A stretch of DNA of 64,000 bases from Parendozoicomonas callyspongiae (GTDB lineage: Bacteria > Pseudomonadota > Gammaproteobacteria > Pseudomonadales > Endozoicomonadaceae): positions 62,001-126,000 of the forward strand of contig NZ_JAMFLX010000010.1 of the NCBI RefSeq assembly GCF_023502345.1. The letters run 5' to 3'. The notes under the pieces were generated by a model that did no database searches, was not told where the DNA came from, and was given only the letters and a program-made list of their open reading frames with translations. A program made the translations under genes and the position numbers. Numbering within the stretch: position 1 is the first letter of the stretch; each line of letters begins with the position of its first letter. Below, in pieces: positions 54,468 to 63,658 of the stretch.

Positions 54468-54508
54468 CCCTGCAGTTAATGAGCAGTGGTAAAGGGATGT
54501 AATAGCGA

Positions 54509-54778
54509 ATGACTCCAGAAACAGTTGTCGATATTTTTCGCGAAGCCCAGAGCCTGATCGTGATGATGGTTCTGGTGCTGATAGGACCAGGATTGGTTGT
54601 TGGTCTGGTTGTGGCGATTTTTCAGGCTGCAACCCAGATCAATGAACAGACACTCAGCTTTCTGCCTCGATTGGTGGCAACTCTTATAACCATGGGACTG
54701 GCTGGGCACTGGTTGATTCAAAAGCTGATGGAGCTGACCCAGAACCTGTTCTTCCAGATACCCTCGTTAATCGGGTAG
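54509..54778 (+). CDS. fliQ: Flagellar export gate protein FliQ
   Basis: 89 aa with two membrane segments. 'MTPETVVDIFREAQSLIVMMVLVLIGPGLVVGLVVAIFQAATQINEQTLSFLPRL' is characteristic. 41 bases after fliP. Confidence 0.97.
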   Translation: MTPETVVDIFREAQSLIVMMVLVLIGPGLVVGLVVAIFQAATQINEQTLSFLPRLVATLITMGLAGHWLIQKLMELTQNLFFQIPSLIG

Positions 54779-54786
54779 CTTTATTT

Positions 54787-55572
54787 ATGCTGCCCCTGCC
54801 ATTCACGCTCAATACTGCAGACCTGACAGCTCTGGTTGGTCAGTGGTTCTGGCCAATGACCAGAATTGCTGCGGCAGTCTGGGCGATGCCGATGTTTGGT
54901 GGCTCAGGGTTACCTAAAAAAGCGCGCCTGGCTCTAGTGTTGTCTTTAACATTTCTGATTTTCCCAAATGTTGGCAATATTCCGGTTACCGAACCTTTTT
55001 CTGTGCAATCTCTCCTGATCACTCTTCAGCAGGTTGGAATTGGCCTTGCCTTTGGCTTTATTCTCAAGCTGTGGCTGACGGTTTTCACGATGGGCGGTCA
55101 GATTATGTCGATGCAGATGGGTTTGGCCATGGCGGTTATGAATGATCCGGTCAATGGTGCAGGTACGGCGGTGCTGGGTAAGTGGATACAGACGCTGGCC
55201 ATGCTGGCATTCCTGGCAATGGATGGGCATCTGGTTGTTTTTGCGGTCTTGCTTGACAGCTTTACCACTCTGCCAATTGGTATCGGGTTTCCAAATGATT
55301 TCTGGATGGATCTGGTAAAACTGGGTAGTTGGTTGTTTGCAAGCAGTCTTCTTGTTGCGTTGCCGGTTGTTATCAGCATGTTGCTGGTTAACCTGGCCTT
55401 TGGTGTTATGAATCGTGCTGCGCCCCAGCTCAATATTATTGCTCTGGGTTTTCCCATGACCATGATGTTTGGTATGGCCACTGTTTATCTGGCTATGACC
55501 AGTTTGCCTGGGATGCTGGTTAATCTAACCACGGAAGGCCTTATTTACTTGCGTTTACTGGTGGGTGGCTAG
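54787..55572 (+). CDS. fliR: Flagellar export gate protein FliR
   Basis: 261 aa, mostly membrane segments. 'WFWPMTRIAAAVWAMPMFGGSGLPKKARLALVLSL' (~20-54) and 'IALGFPMTMMFGMATVYLAM' mark FliR. The flhB ATG follows its stop with no gap. Confidence 0.96.
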   Translation: MLPLPFTLNTADLTALVGQWFWPMTRIAAAVWAMPMFGGSGLPKKARLALVLSLTFLIFPNVGNIPVTEPFSVQSLLITLQQVGIGLAFGFILKLWLTVFTMGGQIMSMQMGLAMAVMNDPVNGAGTAVLGKWIQTLAMLAFLAMDGHLVVFAVLLDSFTTLPIGIGFPNDFWMDLVKLGSWLFASSLLVALPVVISMLLVNLAFGVMNRAAPQLNIIALGFPMTMMFGMATVYLAMTSLPGMLVNLTTEGLIYLRLLVGG

Positions 55573-56754
55573 ATGGCAGATACTTCCCAGGAACGCACAG
55601 AACAACCCACGGAGAAAAAACTCCGAAAAAGTCGTGAAGAGGGGCAGATTCCCCGTTCAAGGGAAGTACTGTCGGCTGTACTGATTATGAGTGCCGGGTT
55701 CCTGATGCAGTTATCGGGTCCGTATGCCGCTGGTCAGCTGGAAGGTATTTTGCGCTACAACCTGTCGTTTGGTCGAAATGAAGCCTACGACCTGGCTTAT
55801 ATGTTTGTGCACCTGAAATCTTCTGCATTAACGGCGGTTATCACTGTTGTTCCTTTTGTTGCGATACTTGCGGGTGCTGCAATTGCCAGCTCCGGTCTGA
55901 CTGGTGGTTTTCTGTTTGAGACAAGCCTTCTACAGCCCAAATTTAACCGCATGAATCCCGCTCAGTGGATTGGCCGGGTTTTTTCGGTCAAGGGCCTGGT
56001 TGAAGTTGGCAAGTCCATGCTGAAAATCATCCTGGTCATCGGTTGTCTGCTGTTTGTTCTGTGGAAGCGTTATCCGCTGTCGCTTTCTCTGGGCAGTATG
56101 CCGATTATGCAGGCAATATATGAAGGTTGCGGCATTCTTGGCTGGACTCTCCTTGCATACGGCAGTGCTCTGCTGCTTATTGCTTTGATTGATGCCCCTT
56201 ACCAGATCTGGGATAACAAGCAGAAACTGATGATGACCAGGCAGGAAGTTCAGGACGAACATAAGGATGTGGAAGGTAAGCCGGAAGTTAAGAGCAAGAT
56301 ACGCCAGCTGCAACGGGAGATGAGCAACCGCCGCATGATGCAGTCTGTGCCGGAAGCAGATGTTATCATCACCAACCCGACTCATTACTCCATCGCCATA
56401 AAGTACGACCTTGAGCGTGCATCAGCACCGTTTGTAACAGCTAAAGGCGCTGACCAGACGGCCTTGAAAATCCGGGAAATTGCCCGTGAATGTTCGCGGC
56501 CAATTGTGGAGGCTCCACATTTGACCCGAGCGATTTATTACTCCACCAAAGTGGATCAGGAAATTCCTGCCGACCTGTACCTCGCTGTTGCCCAGGTGCT
56601 GGCTTATGTCCAGCAGCTGGATATGTATCGCCGGGGACAGGGTGGCAACCGACCTCCCGTAAGGCCTGGATTTAAGGTTCCGGACGAGTACGACGACGAA
56701 GGTTGGAAGAAAAAAGTAAAACCAGACCCTAAAGACGAACCCAGTAAAGACTGA
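55573..56754 (+). CDS. flhB: Flagellar export switch protein FlhB
   Basis: 393 aa with four membrane segments and a cytoplasmic autocleavage domain. The NPTH cleavage motif is intact ('ADVIITNPTHYSIAIKYD', ~262-279). The N-terminal 'RTEQPTEKKLRKSREEGQIPRSREV' is standard. Cleavage, triggered with FliK, switches export from hook to filament proteins. The C-terminal tail is extended and Lys/Asp-rich. Confidence 0.97.
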   Translation: MADTSQERTEQPTEKKLRKSREEGQIPRSREVLSAVLIMSAGFLMQLSGPYAAGQLEGILRYNLSFGRNEAYDLAYMFVHLKSSALTAVITVVPFVAILAGAAIASSGLTGGFLFETSLLQPKFNRMNPAQWIGRVFSVKGLVEVGKSMLKIILVIGCLLFVLWKRYPLSLSLGSMPIMQAIYEGCGILGWTLLAYGSALLLIALIDAPYQIWDNKQKLMMTRQEVQDEHKDVEGKPEVKSKIRQLQREMSNRRMMQSVPEADVIITNPTHYSIAIKYDLERASAPFVTAKGADQTALKIREIARECSRPIVEAPHLTRAIYYSTKVDQEIPADLYLAVAQVLAYVQQLDMYRRGQGGNRPPVRPGFKVPDEYDDEGWKKKVKPDPKDEPSKD

Positions 56755-56765
56755 TTGAATGAACC

Positions 56766-58889
56766 ATGAGTAGTACAACAACAGCCTCCCGAGACTGGCT
56801 GCCATTAGCCAAGCGCTATGCTGGTACACCTGTATTGCTGATGGCAATGCTGGGTATGGTGACCTTGCAGCTTCCACCATTCCTGCTGGATATGCTGTTC
56901 ACCTTTAATATTGCACTGTCGCTTATTGTGCTGCTTGTGGCTGTTTATACCCTGCGACCTCTGGAGTTCAGGGTATTTCCAACCATTCTGCTGATAGCAA
57001 CATTAATGCGTCTGGCTTTGAACGTAGCTTCGACACGTGTCGTCCTTTTGTATGGACATAACGGAGGGGAAGCCGCTGGTAAGGTGATTGAAGCTTTCGG
57101 GAATGTGGTGATCGGCGGCAACTATGTTGTTGGTATGGTGGTCTTTGCCATCCTGGTAATCATCAACTTTGTGGTGGTTACCAAAGGTGGTGGCCGTATC
57201 TCGGAAGTGACGGCCCGTTTTACCCTGGATGCGATGCCTGGTAAGCAGATGGCAATTGATGCCGATCTGAATGCCGGATTGATCGATCAGGACACTGCCC
57301 GAACACGGCGGGAAGAAGTACGCCAGGAGGCCGACTTTTATGGTGCAATGGATGGTTCTTCCAAGTTTGTGCGTGGTGATGCCGTTGCTGGTTTGCTGAT
57401 TCTGGCTATCAACATTATTGGTGGTGTCCTGATTGGCACCATGCAACATGATCTTTCTTTTGGTCAGGCTTTTGAGACATATGCACTTCTGACCATTGGT
57501 GATGGTCTGGTTGCCCAGATTCCGTCACTGCTTCTCTCAACAACCGCCGCCATTATGGTAACCCGGGTTTCCGATGCTGAGGACATGGGTTCGCAGGTGA
57601 CCAGACAGATGTTTGGTTCCCCACGGGCGCTGACCGTGTCTGCCGGTTTGTTGATCGTGATGGGGCTTGTTCCTGGTATGCCTCATCTGGCTTTTCTTGG
57701 CCTGGGCAGTATTTCTGCTGGTGCAGCTTACTGGATGAGCCAGAGGGCCGCTACAAAAGGTGAGCAGGACGAAGCCAAGAGTATGACCAGCTCTGTATCA
57801 TCGTCATCCGATATGGCAGAGAACCGTGAACTGTCATGGGATGATGTACCGGTTGTGGATATGCTGGGTCTGGAGCTGGGTTACCGCCTGATAGGTCAGG
57901 TTGATCGCAAGCGTGGTGGCGAGCTTCTGGATCGAATCAAGGGCATTCGAAAGAGCCTTTCCACCCGGCTGGGCTTTCTCGTTCCGACTGTTCATATTCG
58001 GGACAACCTCAAGCTTCAACCAACAGCCTATCGCATAACCCTAATGGGGGTAGGTGTTAGTGAAGGTGTCGTTTACCCTGAAAAGTTGATGGCCTTGAAC
58101 CCAGGGCAGGTATTCGGTGACCCTAAAGGTATCAGCGCAATTGATCCCGCTTATGGTCTACCGGCTGTCTGGATTGAAAAGGATGAGCGTGATGAAGCCG
58201 TTGCCCTTGGCTGGACGGTTGTTGATACGGCTACGGTTGTCGCAACTCATGTTAGCAAGGTGATGGAAGATCACTCCCATGAGCTACTTGGTTTTGAAGA
58301 GACTCAGAAGCTGGTGGAAAAACTCACAGCCCTGGCACCAAAGATGGCCGAAGAGCTGATACCGGGCAAAATGACAGTGACTACTCTTCGTGCGGTTCTC
58401 CAGCAGCTTCTGCTCGATGAAGTACCACTGTCTGATATTCGCACCATTGGTGGCGCGCTCTTAGATGCAACCAACAGATACACACATCCTGTTCAGCTGG
58501 CGGGTGAAGTTCGGGTTGCTCTTCGTCGTACCATTATCGACAGTATTGTTGGTATGGAGCCAATGATTCCGGTGATTACCATTGCCCAGGGTCTGGAACA
58601 GTTGTTGCTTCAGGCTTATCAGAAAACCCAGCAGGCAGGTGCTGGTACCAACTTTGCGCCGGATGCTATTCCACTGGAACCCAATATTACTCAGCAGCTG
58701 CAACAGTTTATGCCGGATGTAACCCGTCAGATGCTGGAAAGCGGCAAGGCACCGATACTGCTGGTTGCGCCACAGCTGAGACCATTGATGGCTCGTTTCG
58801 CCCGCCTGTGCGCACCTGAAATGAAAGTGCTGTCTTACAGCGAGATTCCTGATAATCGACAGGTTGATGTAGCACTGAATCTTGGTTAA
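56766..58889 (+). CDS. flhA: Flagellar export gate protein FlhA
   Basis: 707 aa. Eight N-terminal membrane segments and the FHIPEP loop ('STRVVLLYGHNGGEAAGKVIEAFGNVV', 'RFTLDAMPGKQMAIDADLNAGLI', residues ~105-180) lead to a cytoplasmic domain of ~350 residues. 'LTLMRLALNVASTR'-type motif is at ~78-91. It docks chaperone-substrate complexes such as FliS-flagellin. Last gene of the fliM-flhA operon; no flhF or flhG follows, unlike polar-flagellum loci. Confidence 0.97.
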   Translation: MSSTTTASRDWLPLAKRYAGTPVLLMAMLGMVTLQLPPFLLDMLFTFNIALSLIVLLVAVYTLRPLEFRVFPTILLIATLMRLALNVASTRVVLLYGHNGGEAAGKVIEAFGNVVIGGNYVVGMVVFAILVIINFVVVTKGGGRISEVTARFTLDAMPGKQMAIDADLNAGLIDQDTARTRREEVRQEADFYGAMDGSSKFVRGDAVAGLLILAINIIGGVLIGTMQHDLSFGQAFETYALLTIGDGLVAQIPSLLLSTTAAIMVTRVSDAEDMGSQVTRQMFGSPRALTVSAGLLIVMGLVPGMPHLAFLGLGSISAGAAYWMSQRAATKGEQDEAKSMTSSVSSSSDMAENRELSWDDVPVVDMLGLELGYRLIGQVDRKRGGELLDRIKGIRKSLSTRLGFLVPTVHIRDNLKLQPTAYRITLMGVGVSEGVVYPEKLMALNPGQVFGDPKGISAIDPAYGLPAVWIEKDERDEAVALGWTVVDTATVVATHVSKVMEDHSHELLGFEETQKLVEKLTALAPKMAEELIPGKMTVTTLRAVLQQLLLDEVPLSDIRTIGGALLDATNRYTHPVQLAGEVRVALRRTIIDSIVGMEPMIPVITIAQGLEQLLLQAYQKTQQAGAGTNFAPDAIPLEPNITQQLQQFMPDVTRQMLESGKAPILLVAPQLRPLMARFARLCAPEMKVLSYSEIPDNRQVDVALNLG

Positions 58890-58895
58890 TAGAAG

Positions 58896-58926
58896 CAGCC
58901 TCGGCAATAATGGCTTGCCAAGGCTG
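58896..58926 (+). terminator. Hairpin after flhA
   Basis: CAGCCTCGGCAA and TTGCCAAGGCTG pair with one mismatch, seven bases after the flhA stop. The following bases are AAAATG, not a T tract, so termination is only possible. Confidence 0.4.
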
Positions 58927-58949
58927 AAAATGATTTACATTAGATTATA

Positions 58950-58973
58950 TGAGCCATTTTTTAAAATGGCTCA
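58950..58973. terminator. Palindrome at end of the 853-aa gene
   Basis: TGAGCCATTTT and AAAATGGCTCA form a perfect 11-bp stem around TT, containing the stop codon of the minus-strand gene. It may protect or end either transcript. Confidence 0.4.
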
Positions 58974-61522
58974 ACAAGCTCCTCGGGAATTAACCCCTCG
59001 AGTAATTGTTCAATGATTTCATCATGCTTTTTTATCGTTCTTCTTTCCTGGATTGATATACTTTGATGTGCTTCGTGGGATGCTGGATAAAATTTAGCAG
59101 GGCTTGCATGTTCTAAATAATTCGGCTCGCGTGTTTTTTTCAATCGATCACTGTCAAGCTCTTCTTGCCCTAAAAGTTTTAACATACCCTGCTGGTGAGC
59201 GTGAATAATAGTGGGTAATGGGTCGGTACCATCCTCGCAGATGAGCGGGATTTTATTCACGATTTCTAAATTCCACCCGGCATCCAGGGATGGTGCTATG
59301 CGTGCAAGAAGTGGAAGTACCTTTGTCATCACATGCATGGTCTCATCATTTCTATCGGCAAAGGGAGCCGCGTACAGTATTGTGCTACGTAGTAGTTCTG
59401 CGATGATGCTGCCAAAGTTCGTGTCACCATATTCTACAAGTTGTATTGCAGCCCTGTGGAGGAGTGTTTCCAGAACTACCGAGTCTTTTCGGTCTAATGA
59501 GGGTGTTGACGCTAGTTTGGTTTCTTTATTAATGCCTTTGAGAGCTTTTGCTTGTTGGAAATCGTCAATATGCTCAGGTAGTGGTATGAGCGTCTTTCCT
59601 TCGTTATTGAGGAAAAGTTTGCTGCTGAGAAGACTGGGGGGGTAAGAGTGTTTGTCATCACTAATATCCCTTAGTAAATCAGAGGCCTTTTTTGTGTGCT
59701 TGCTTAATTGTTTGAATTTTTCTTCATTAAAATCAAAGTAATGGATCATGTATTCATTTTGATGACCAGTCTTCTTTGCTAAACGAGTTAAAGCATTATT
59801 CAATTCATATTCGTTGGTAGGATTATGTATGGATTTAAGCGGAAGGCGTGATAATAATATTACAACTTGGTCAAAGGTGTAATGTTCTTCTTCGATAATT
59901 TTGGCAGTTGTGGAAATTTCGGAAGTTTCTTTCGCGCATAAAATTATATTAATAATATGAGATAATGCTGTTATGTGCAGTCTTGATATATCACTGTGAA
60001 GGTAGTCAAGGTCAAAAGAAGGTTGCTGCTTACGGTAGATCTCAAGCAAACTGATAATTGCAGAAGTCTTGTGGAGTGGCAGTTCAACATGTTCAAAGAT
60101 GAGCTGCATGTTGGCTTTCATAGTTTCTGAATCACCGCTTTCTTTGTATGAATACTCAAGGTGCTGAAGATCCTCCGGGAAAAATAACTGAAACATAAGT
60201 CTACGCCTTTCATGTGCTAGTAGAGCAAGAGTTTTCGGTTTTTCGGCAGGCTCATTCTCTCTTTCGTTATTATCGTCATATAGGGAAGCGGAAGCTTGGG
60301 GCATTGATGTGGTGTGCTTCTCTGAGGTGAGCTTGAACAATGGATTTAACAGCTCTATCATTACGTCATCAAATCTTGATAGTTCTTTTGTTTCAAGTTC
60401 TATCAGAATCTTATCATTGTGTAAATCACATGGTCTAAGTGGGAGTTCCAGTTGATAATCATAAGCTAGCACTTGCTGTAATGCCTCAAATCTTTCTAGT
60501 TGTAATAGGCTTCTTGTTGTTGATTTACTTGAAAAGATTACGTAGTTCCCTTTGAGTACATCATGGCTGTATTTGATTTTGGGGCTGTTATACGAGGAAT
60601 GCACAGATCCATGATAGGTGTCGAGAAGTGATATCATCTGCGCTGTTACTATTTGTGTTTCTTCATTTTTATTTATGAAATCATACCCGTATTGATATCT
60701 CGTTTCATGTGGGACTTCGTGTCCCAGTTTTTCTAGCAGGGTTGCTTCCAGAGTATAAACAGAACTTAATAGCGATGATTGATCCGAGGAATCAATGGTG
60801 ATTGGTGAGGCTTTCTTTGCCTGTGATATAACCATCTCGTCAAAAGAAAGATGACTATTGGCGAAGCCAACCAATTCAGCAAGATTCTCAGCGACCAATA
60901 CTATGTTAATGAGAAGACTTAATGCTCTTGAAGTGAGATAGGCTGGATCAAAAGTGGAGCTTCTGAGGGGGTGTTGATTATGAAAGCTTTCCAGCAGCTT
61001 TAAGATGGTTGCAGTTTGGTGAACTGGTAATAAAGCTATATTTTGAACCACCTGTTTGCCACTTTCTGTACGGGATGCTTTATCAATGTCACTGATGATT
61101 CCGGGAAAAATAGCAGTGAGCGTCAGCCTGCGTATATCCTCATTGTTAAGGACAAGTTGTGGCGCTCTTTTGACAACATTCACCGCATAACTCGTTTGAG
61201 ATGTACTGGCTAATAGTTTTGGGCTTGTTTTTCCAGAGGAAAATGCTGACCTTTTGATCTTTACGCTCGCCAGACTGGCTAGAATGGTTTGCAGGGATGA
61301 TCTGGCTTCGGGGAGTGATTGTAATAGTTCCTCCTCATCTAATGAAAACTTTCGAGTTTGGGGGGCGGGCTTTTTATCAGTAATAGGAGGTGGTGCTGAA
61401 GATGAGCGCACATCACTTGAGGAGTCTTTTTTTCCATGTGCAAACGCGTTAGTGGTCAGAGATAGAATAACAATAAATAATGTTATGAGACTGAAACAGC
61501 ATGGCCTGCTTGATTTGCGCAT
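58961..61522 (-). CDS. Exported protein with two copies of an unrecognised helical repeat
   Basis: 853 aa, family not recognised. Signal peptide 'CCFSLITLFIVILSLTTNAFA' (~8-28). Two similar ~145-residue units occur at ~128-275 and ~435-590: each has 'R(R)L...FP', '(L)P(V/L)H(Q/K)T(A/S)(T/I)I(L/S)LLE', 'Y(L).S....L..(L/H)(I)INI(V/I)L.A', 'F(D)(E/Q)(M/V)V' and ends near 'K.GH(E/Q)'. A C-terminal module 'AAPFADRNDETMHVMTKVLPLL' (~718-739) recurs in the neighbouring 612-aa gene. AAGGAG lies 11 bases before the ATG. Moderately AT-rich. A secreted or surface role is inferred from the signal peptide only. Confidence 0.8.
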   Translation of the reverse strand: MRKSSRPCCFSLITLFIVILSLTTNAFAHGKKDSSSDVRSSSAPPPITDKKPAPQTRKFSLDEEELLQSLPEARSSLQTILASLASVKIKRSAFSSGKTSPKLLASTSQTSYAVNVVKRAPQLVLNNEDIRRLTLTAIFPGIISDIDKASRTESGKQVVQNIALLPVHQTATILKLLESFHNQHPLRSSTFDPAYLTSRALSLLINIVLVAENLAELVGFANSHLSFDEMVISQAKKASPITIDSSDQSSLLSSVYTLEATLLEKLGHEVPHETRYQYGYDFINKNEETQIVTAQMISLLDTYHGSVHSSYNSPKIKYSHDVLKGNYVIFSSKSTTRSLLQLERFEALQQVLAYDYQLELPLRPCDLHNDKILIELETKELSRFDDVMIELLNPLFKLTSEKHTTSMPQASASLYDDNNERENEPAEKPKTLALLAHERRRLMFQLFFPEDLQHLEYSYKESGDSETMKANMQLIFEHVELPLHKTSAIISLLEIYRKQQPSFDLDYLHSDISRLHITALSHIINIILCAKETSEISTTAKIIEEEHYTFDQVVILLSRLPLKSIHNPTNEYELNNALTRLAKKTGHQNEYMIHYFDFNEEKFKQLSKHTKKASDLLRDISDDKHSYPPSLLSSKLFLNNEGKTLIPLPEHIDDFQQAKALKGINKETKLASTPSLDRKDSVVLETLLHRAAIQLVEYGDTNFGSIIAELLRSTILYAAPFADRNDETMHVMTKVLPLLARIAPSLDAGWNLEIVNKIPLICEDGTDPLPTIIHAHQQGMLKLLGQEELDSDRLKKTREPNYLEHASPAKFYPASHEAHQSISIQERRTIKKHDEIIEQLLEGLIPEELVEPF

Positions 61523-61819
61523 CAGCGTCTTACTCCTTCTGTTGCTTTAGTTCATCAATTCATCTATGAGCTGGCAGTGTGAAAAAGTAGACAGGTATTG
61601 CTAAATGAAAAGTTTTATCCCATGAGGCACGAGTTCCAGGCTGCTGCTGTTAATATTATTTGACTTTGATAAAAGAATAGTGTGCTTCAGGGTGACCGTA
61701 GAGCCTTTTCTAGCATCTTCAGAGCCGTTTTTGAAAAAAAAGTTCTTCCGCCAAGTAACATGGCCAGGCACTGAGCGGAAGAAATGCTCTAAATGGTTTT
61801 TCGATGGAGGTAGGCCTCC
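61523..61819. other. Intergenic region between the two repeat-family genes
   Basis: 297 bases with no gene or terminator of note. It should contain the promoter for the 853-aa gene, unless both are cotranscribed from upstream of the 612-aa gene. Confidence 0.4.
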
Positions 61820-63622
61820 TTACCTTTCTGGAGTTACCCCATGCAGGCGCTGTTTCCATTCATCTGATGCCCCTATTAACAGGGCCGTAATATCCTCATC
61901 CAGATCTGGCAGGATGATCCGTTGTTCAAGGTCACGCAATTCCTTTTGATGACTATTATTCTCGGGTGTTAATCTAATGGAGTCACCTGAGTCGTTATGG
62001 ATATCGTCGGGTAGCGATTCCTGTGACAGAAGTGAAACGGCCAGGACGCTTCCTGCTTTTATACCTTTGGTTAAATCTTCCTTTATGTGTTTGTTATCGT
62101 CTTCAAAGCTTATCAGGTTATTCTCATCCCAAAGCATTGGCGGAGGCAGATTAAATAGCAAGGAAAGAATCTGAGACATGACTAACATGGTTTCCCTGTT
62201 TTTATCAGCGAACGGGACAATGGTCAGAACAGGTTCCAGCAGAAGTTGAGTTAAAGATTCACTTTTTTCTGTGCTGCTTTTTTCTGTGTCGAGTAATTTA
62301 GCGGCTACCTTTTCTAAGATAAACTCCATAGATGGTATGGCAAGTGATGCTGGTAGTGGGTATACGGTTAGCTGCAACTTATCACGGAAAGCCTGCAGTT
62401 CCTCACCCTCAAGTTCGCCCATATTGAAGTCAGTTGGCGAAATTTGAAATATTTCTTTTGGTGCACATCGCAGGGTTAGCGGCTCTGTTGATGGCGATGC
62501 ATCCCCGCTCGACCCAGCAGGGCTTTGGGGGTAGGTCACTTCTACTATATTCTCGTCCCTGGCTGTCTCGAGGGTTTTCGTTAATTCTTGGTTTTGGGAT
62601 GATTCAGCTTTAAGGCTATCTATCAACCTCTCTTTGTGTATAGAACGTTTTAGGAAATTTTGGCGGGTGCTATCGCTATTATCCTTTGTAACTGATAACC
62701 GATCACCTTTAATGCGTAACAGGCGAGCTTCAGCATTTGCCTTAGCGTTTTCAAAACCGCCTTCTTGAGGGTTATTCGGGTCAACGGTAAAGAGCGATAG
62801 GGCCAGCTCCTGGAATGACTTTTTAGACTTGCTCAGTTCCAGAAGCTGTCCTGATTCTTTGCTGGTCAGTATTGAGTTGATGGCCAAAAGAAGAGAGATG
62901 AAATCTGGCTTGGTATGCTCATCCTCATCCTCATGAAAGGTATTTGCCAGCCTTATAAGAGCCGCTGCCTTACTGACGCTAAGTTCAGTGGAATCAGTAG
63001 CTTTTTTGCTGCCCCGAGTTTTCCTGGGCTTACCCATATTGGTAACGACGTCTGGTATAAACAGGCGAACCATAAACCTTTGTATGTGATCCTGGTTTTC
63101 CATCAGGCTCCACAAAGTATCGGCGGTCTCCTCATTGCTTTGATAATCGCTTGTTTCATCTTTCATGCGCGGTGTTGCAGTTTCTTCCTGGTCATAGCCG
63201 CTGACACCATCACTATCATCGTTAGCGCCACCACCATCGGAGGGGGTTTTTGGTGGGCTTTTGTGAGCATATTCTAGGAGATTCTGAAGTGAATCATTTC
63301 CTGGGGAGGGAGGGAATAAATTTGCATCTTCATTACAATACAGAGGAGAATCTCTGTCTTGGGCTGATGTATCTGAGATCAGTGATGGCGGGGTCTTAGG
63401 GTTCTTGGGCTGCAGGGGGGGGGATGCGGAAATATTATCCTCATCTGATGAATCTGTATTATCAGTTTTGGCTTTTTTGAGTGCTGGCGGTGCAGTTGGG
63501 GATGCTGGCGGCTTTTTGGATGGCGATGCAGGAGGAGTAAGAGAGTAAGCGCTGGGGTTGTGAAAAGCATAGAGAATAGACGCCGACAAGAACAAGAACC
63601 TGAGGTGTTTGGATTTGAGCAT
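61820..63622 (-). CDS. Exported paralogue with one copy of the helical repeat
   Basis: 600 aa from the ATG at 63622, which gives a signal peptide ('LRFLFLSASILYAFHNPSAYS'); a TTG 12 codons upstream has no SD. A Pro/Ser/Lys- and Asp-rich disordered region (~40-180) is followed by one repeat unit ('VRLFIPDVVTNMGK' to 'FQELALSLFTVDPNN'; 'VSKAAALIRLANTFHE', 'ISLLLAINSILTSKESGQLLEL'). The C-terminal module 'VPFADKNRETMLVMSQILSLL' matches the 853-aa protein. No known family. Confidence 0.8.
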   Translation of the reverse strand: MLKSKHLRFLFLSASILYAFHNPSAYSLTPPASPSKKPPASPTAPPALKKAKTDNTDSSDEDNISASPPLQPKNPKTPPSLISDTSAQDRDSPLYCNEDANLFPPSPGNDSLQNLLEYAHKSPPKTPSDGGGANDDSDGVSGYDQEETATPRMKDETSDYQSNEETADTLWSLMENQDHIQRFMVRLFIPDVVTNMGKPRKTRGSKKATDSTELSVSKAAALIRLANTFHEDEDEHTKPDFISLLLAINSILTSKESGQLLELSKSKKSFQELALSLFTVDPNNPQEGGFENAKANAEARLLRIKGDRLSVTKDNSDSTRQNFLKRSIHKERLIDSLKAESSQNQELTKTLETARDENIVEVTYPQSPAGSSGDASPSTEPLTLRCAPKEIFQISPTDFNMGELEGEELQAFRDKLQLTVYPLPASLAIPSMEFILEKVAAKLLDTEKSSTEKSESLTQLLLEPVLTIVPFADKNRETMLVMSQILSLLFNLPPPMLWDENNLISFEDDNKHIKEDLTKGIKAGSVLAVSLLSQESLPDDIHNDSGDSIRLTPENNSHQKELRDLEQRIILPDLDEDITALLIGASDEWKQRLHGVTPER

Positions 63623-63658
63623 AGCAAAAGCCAACTGACAGAAATCGACAGACCTCAA

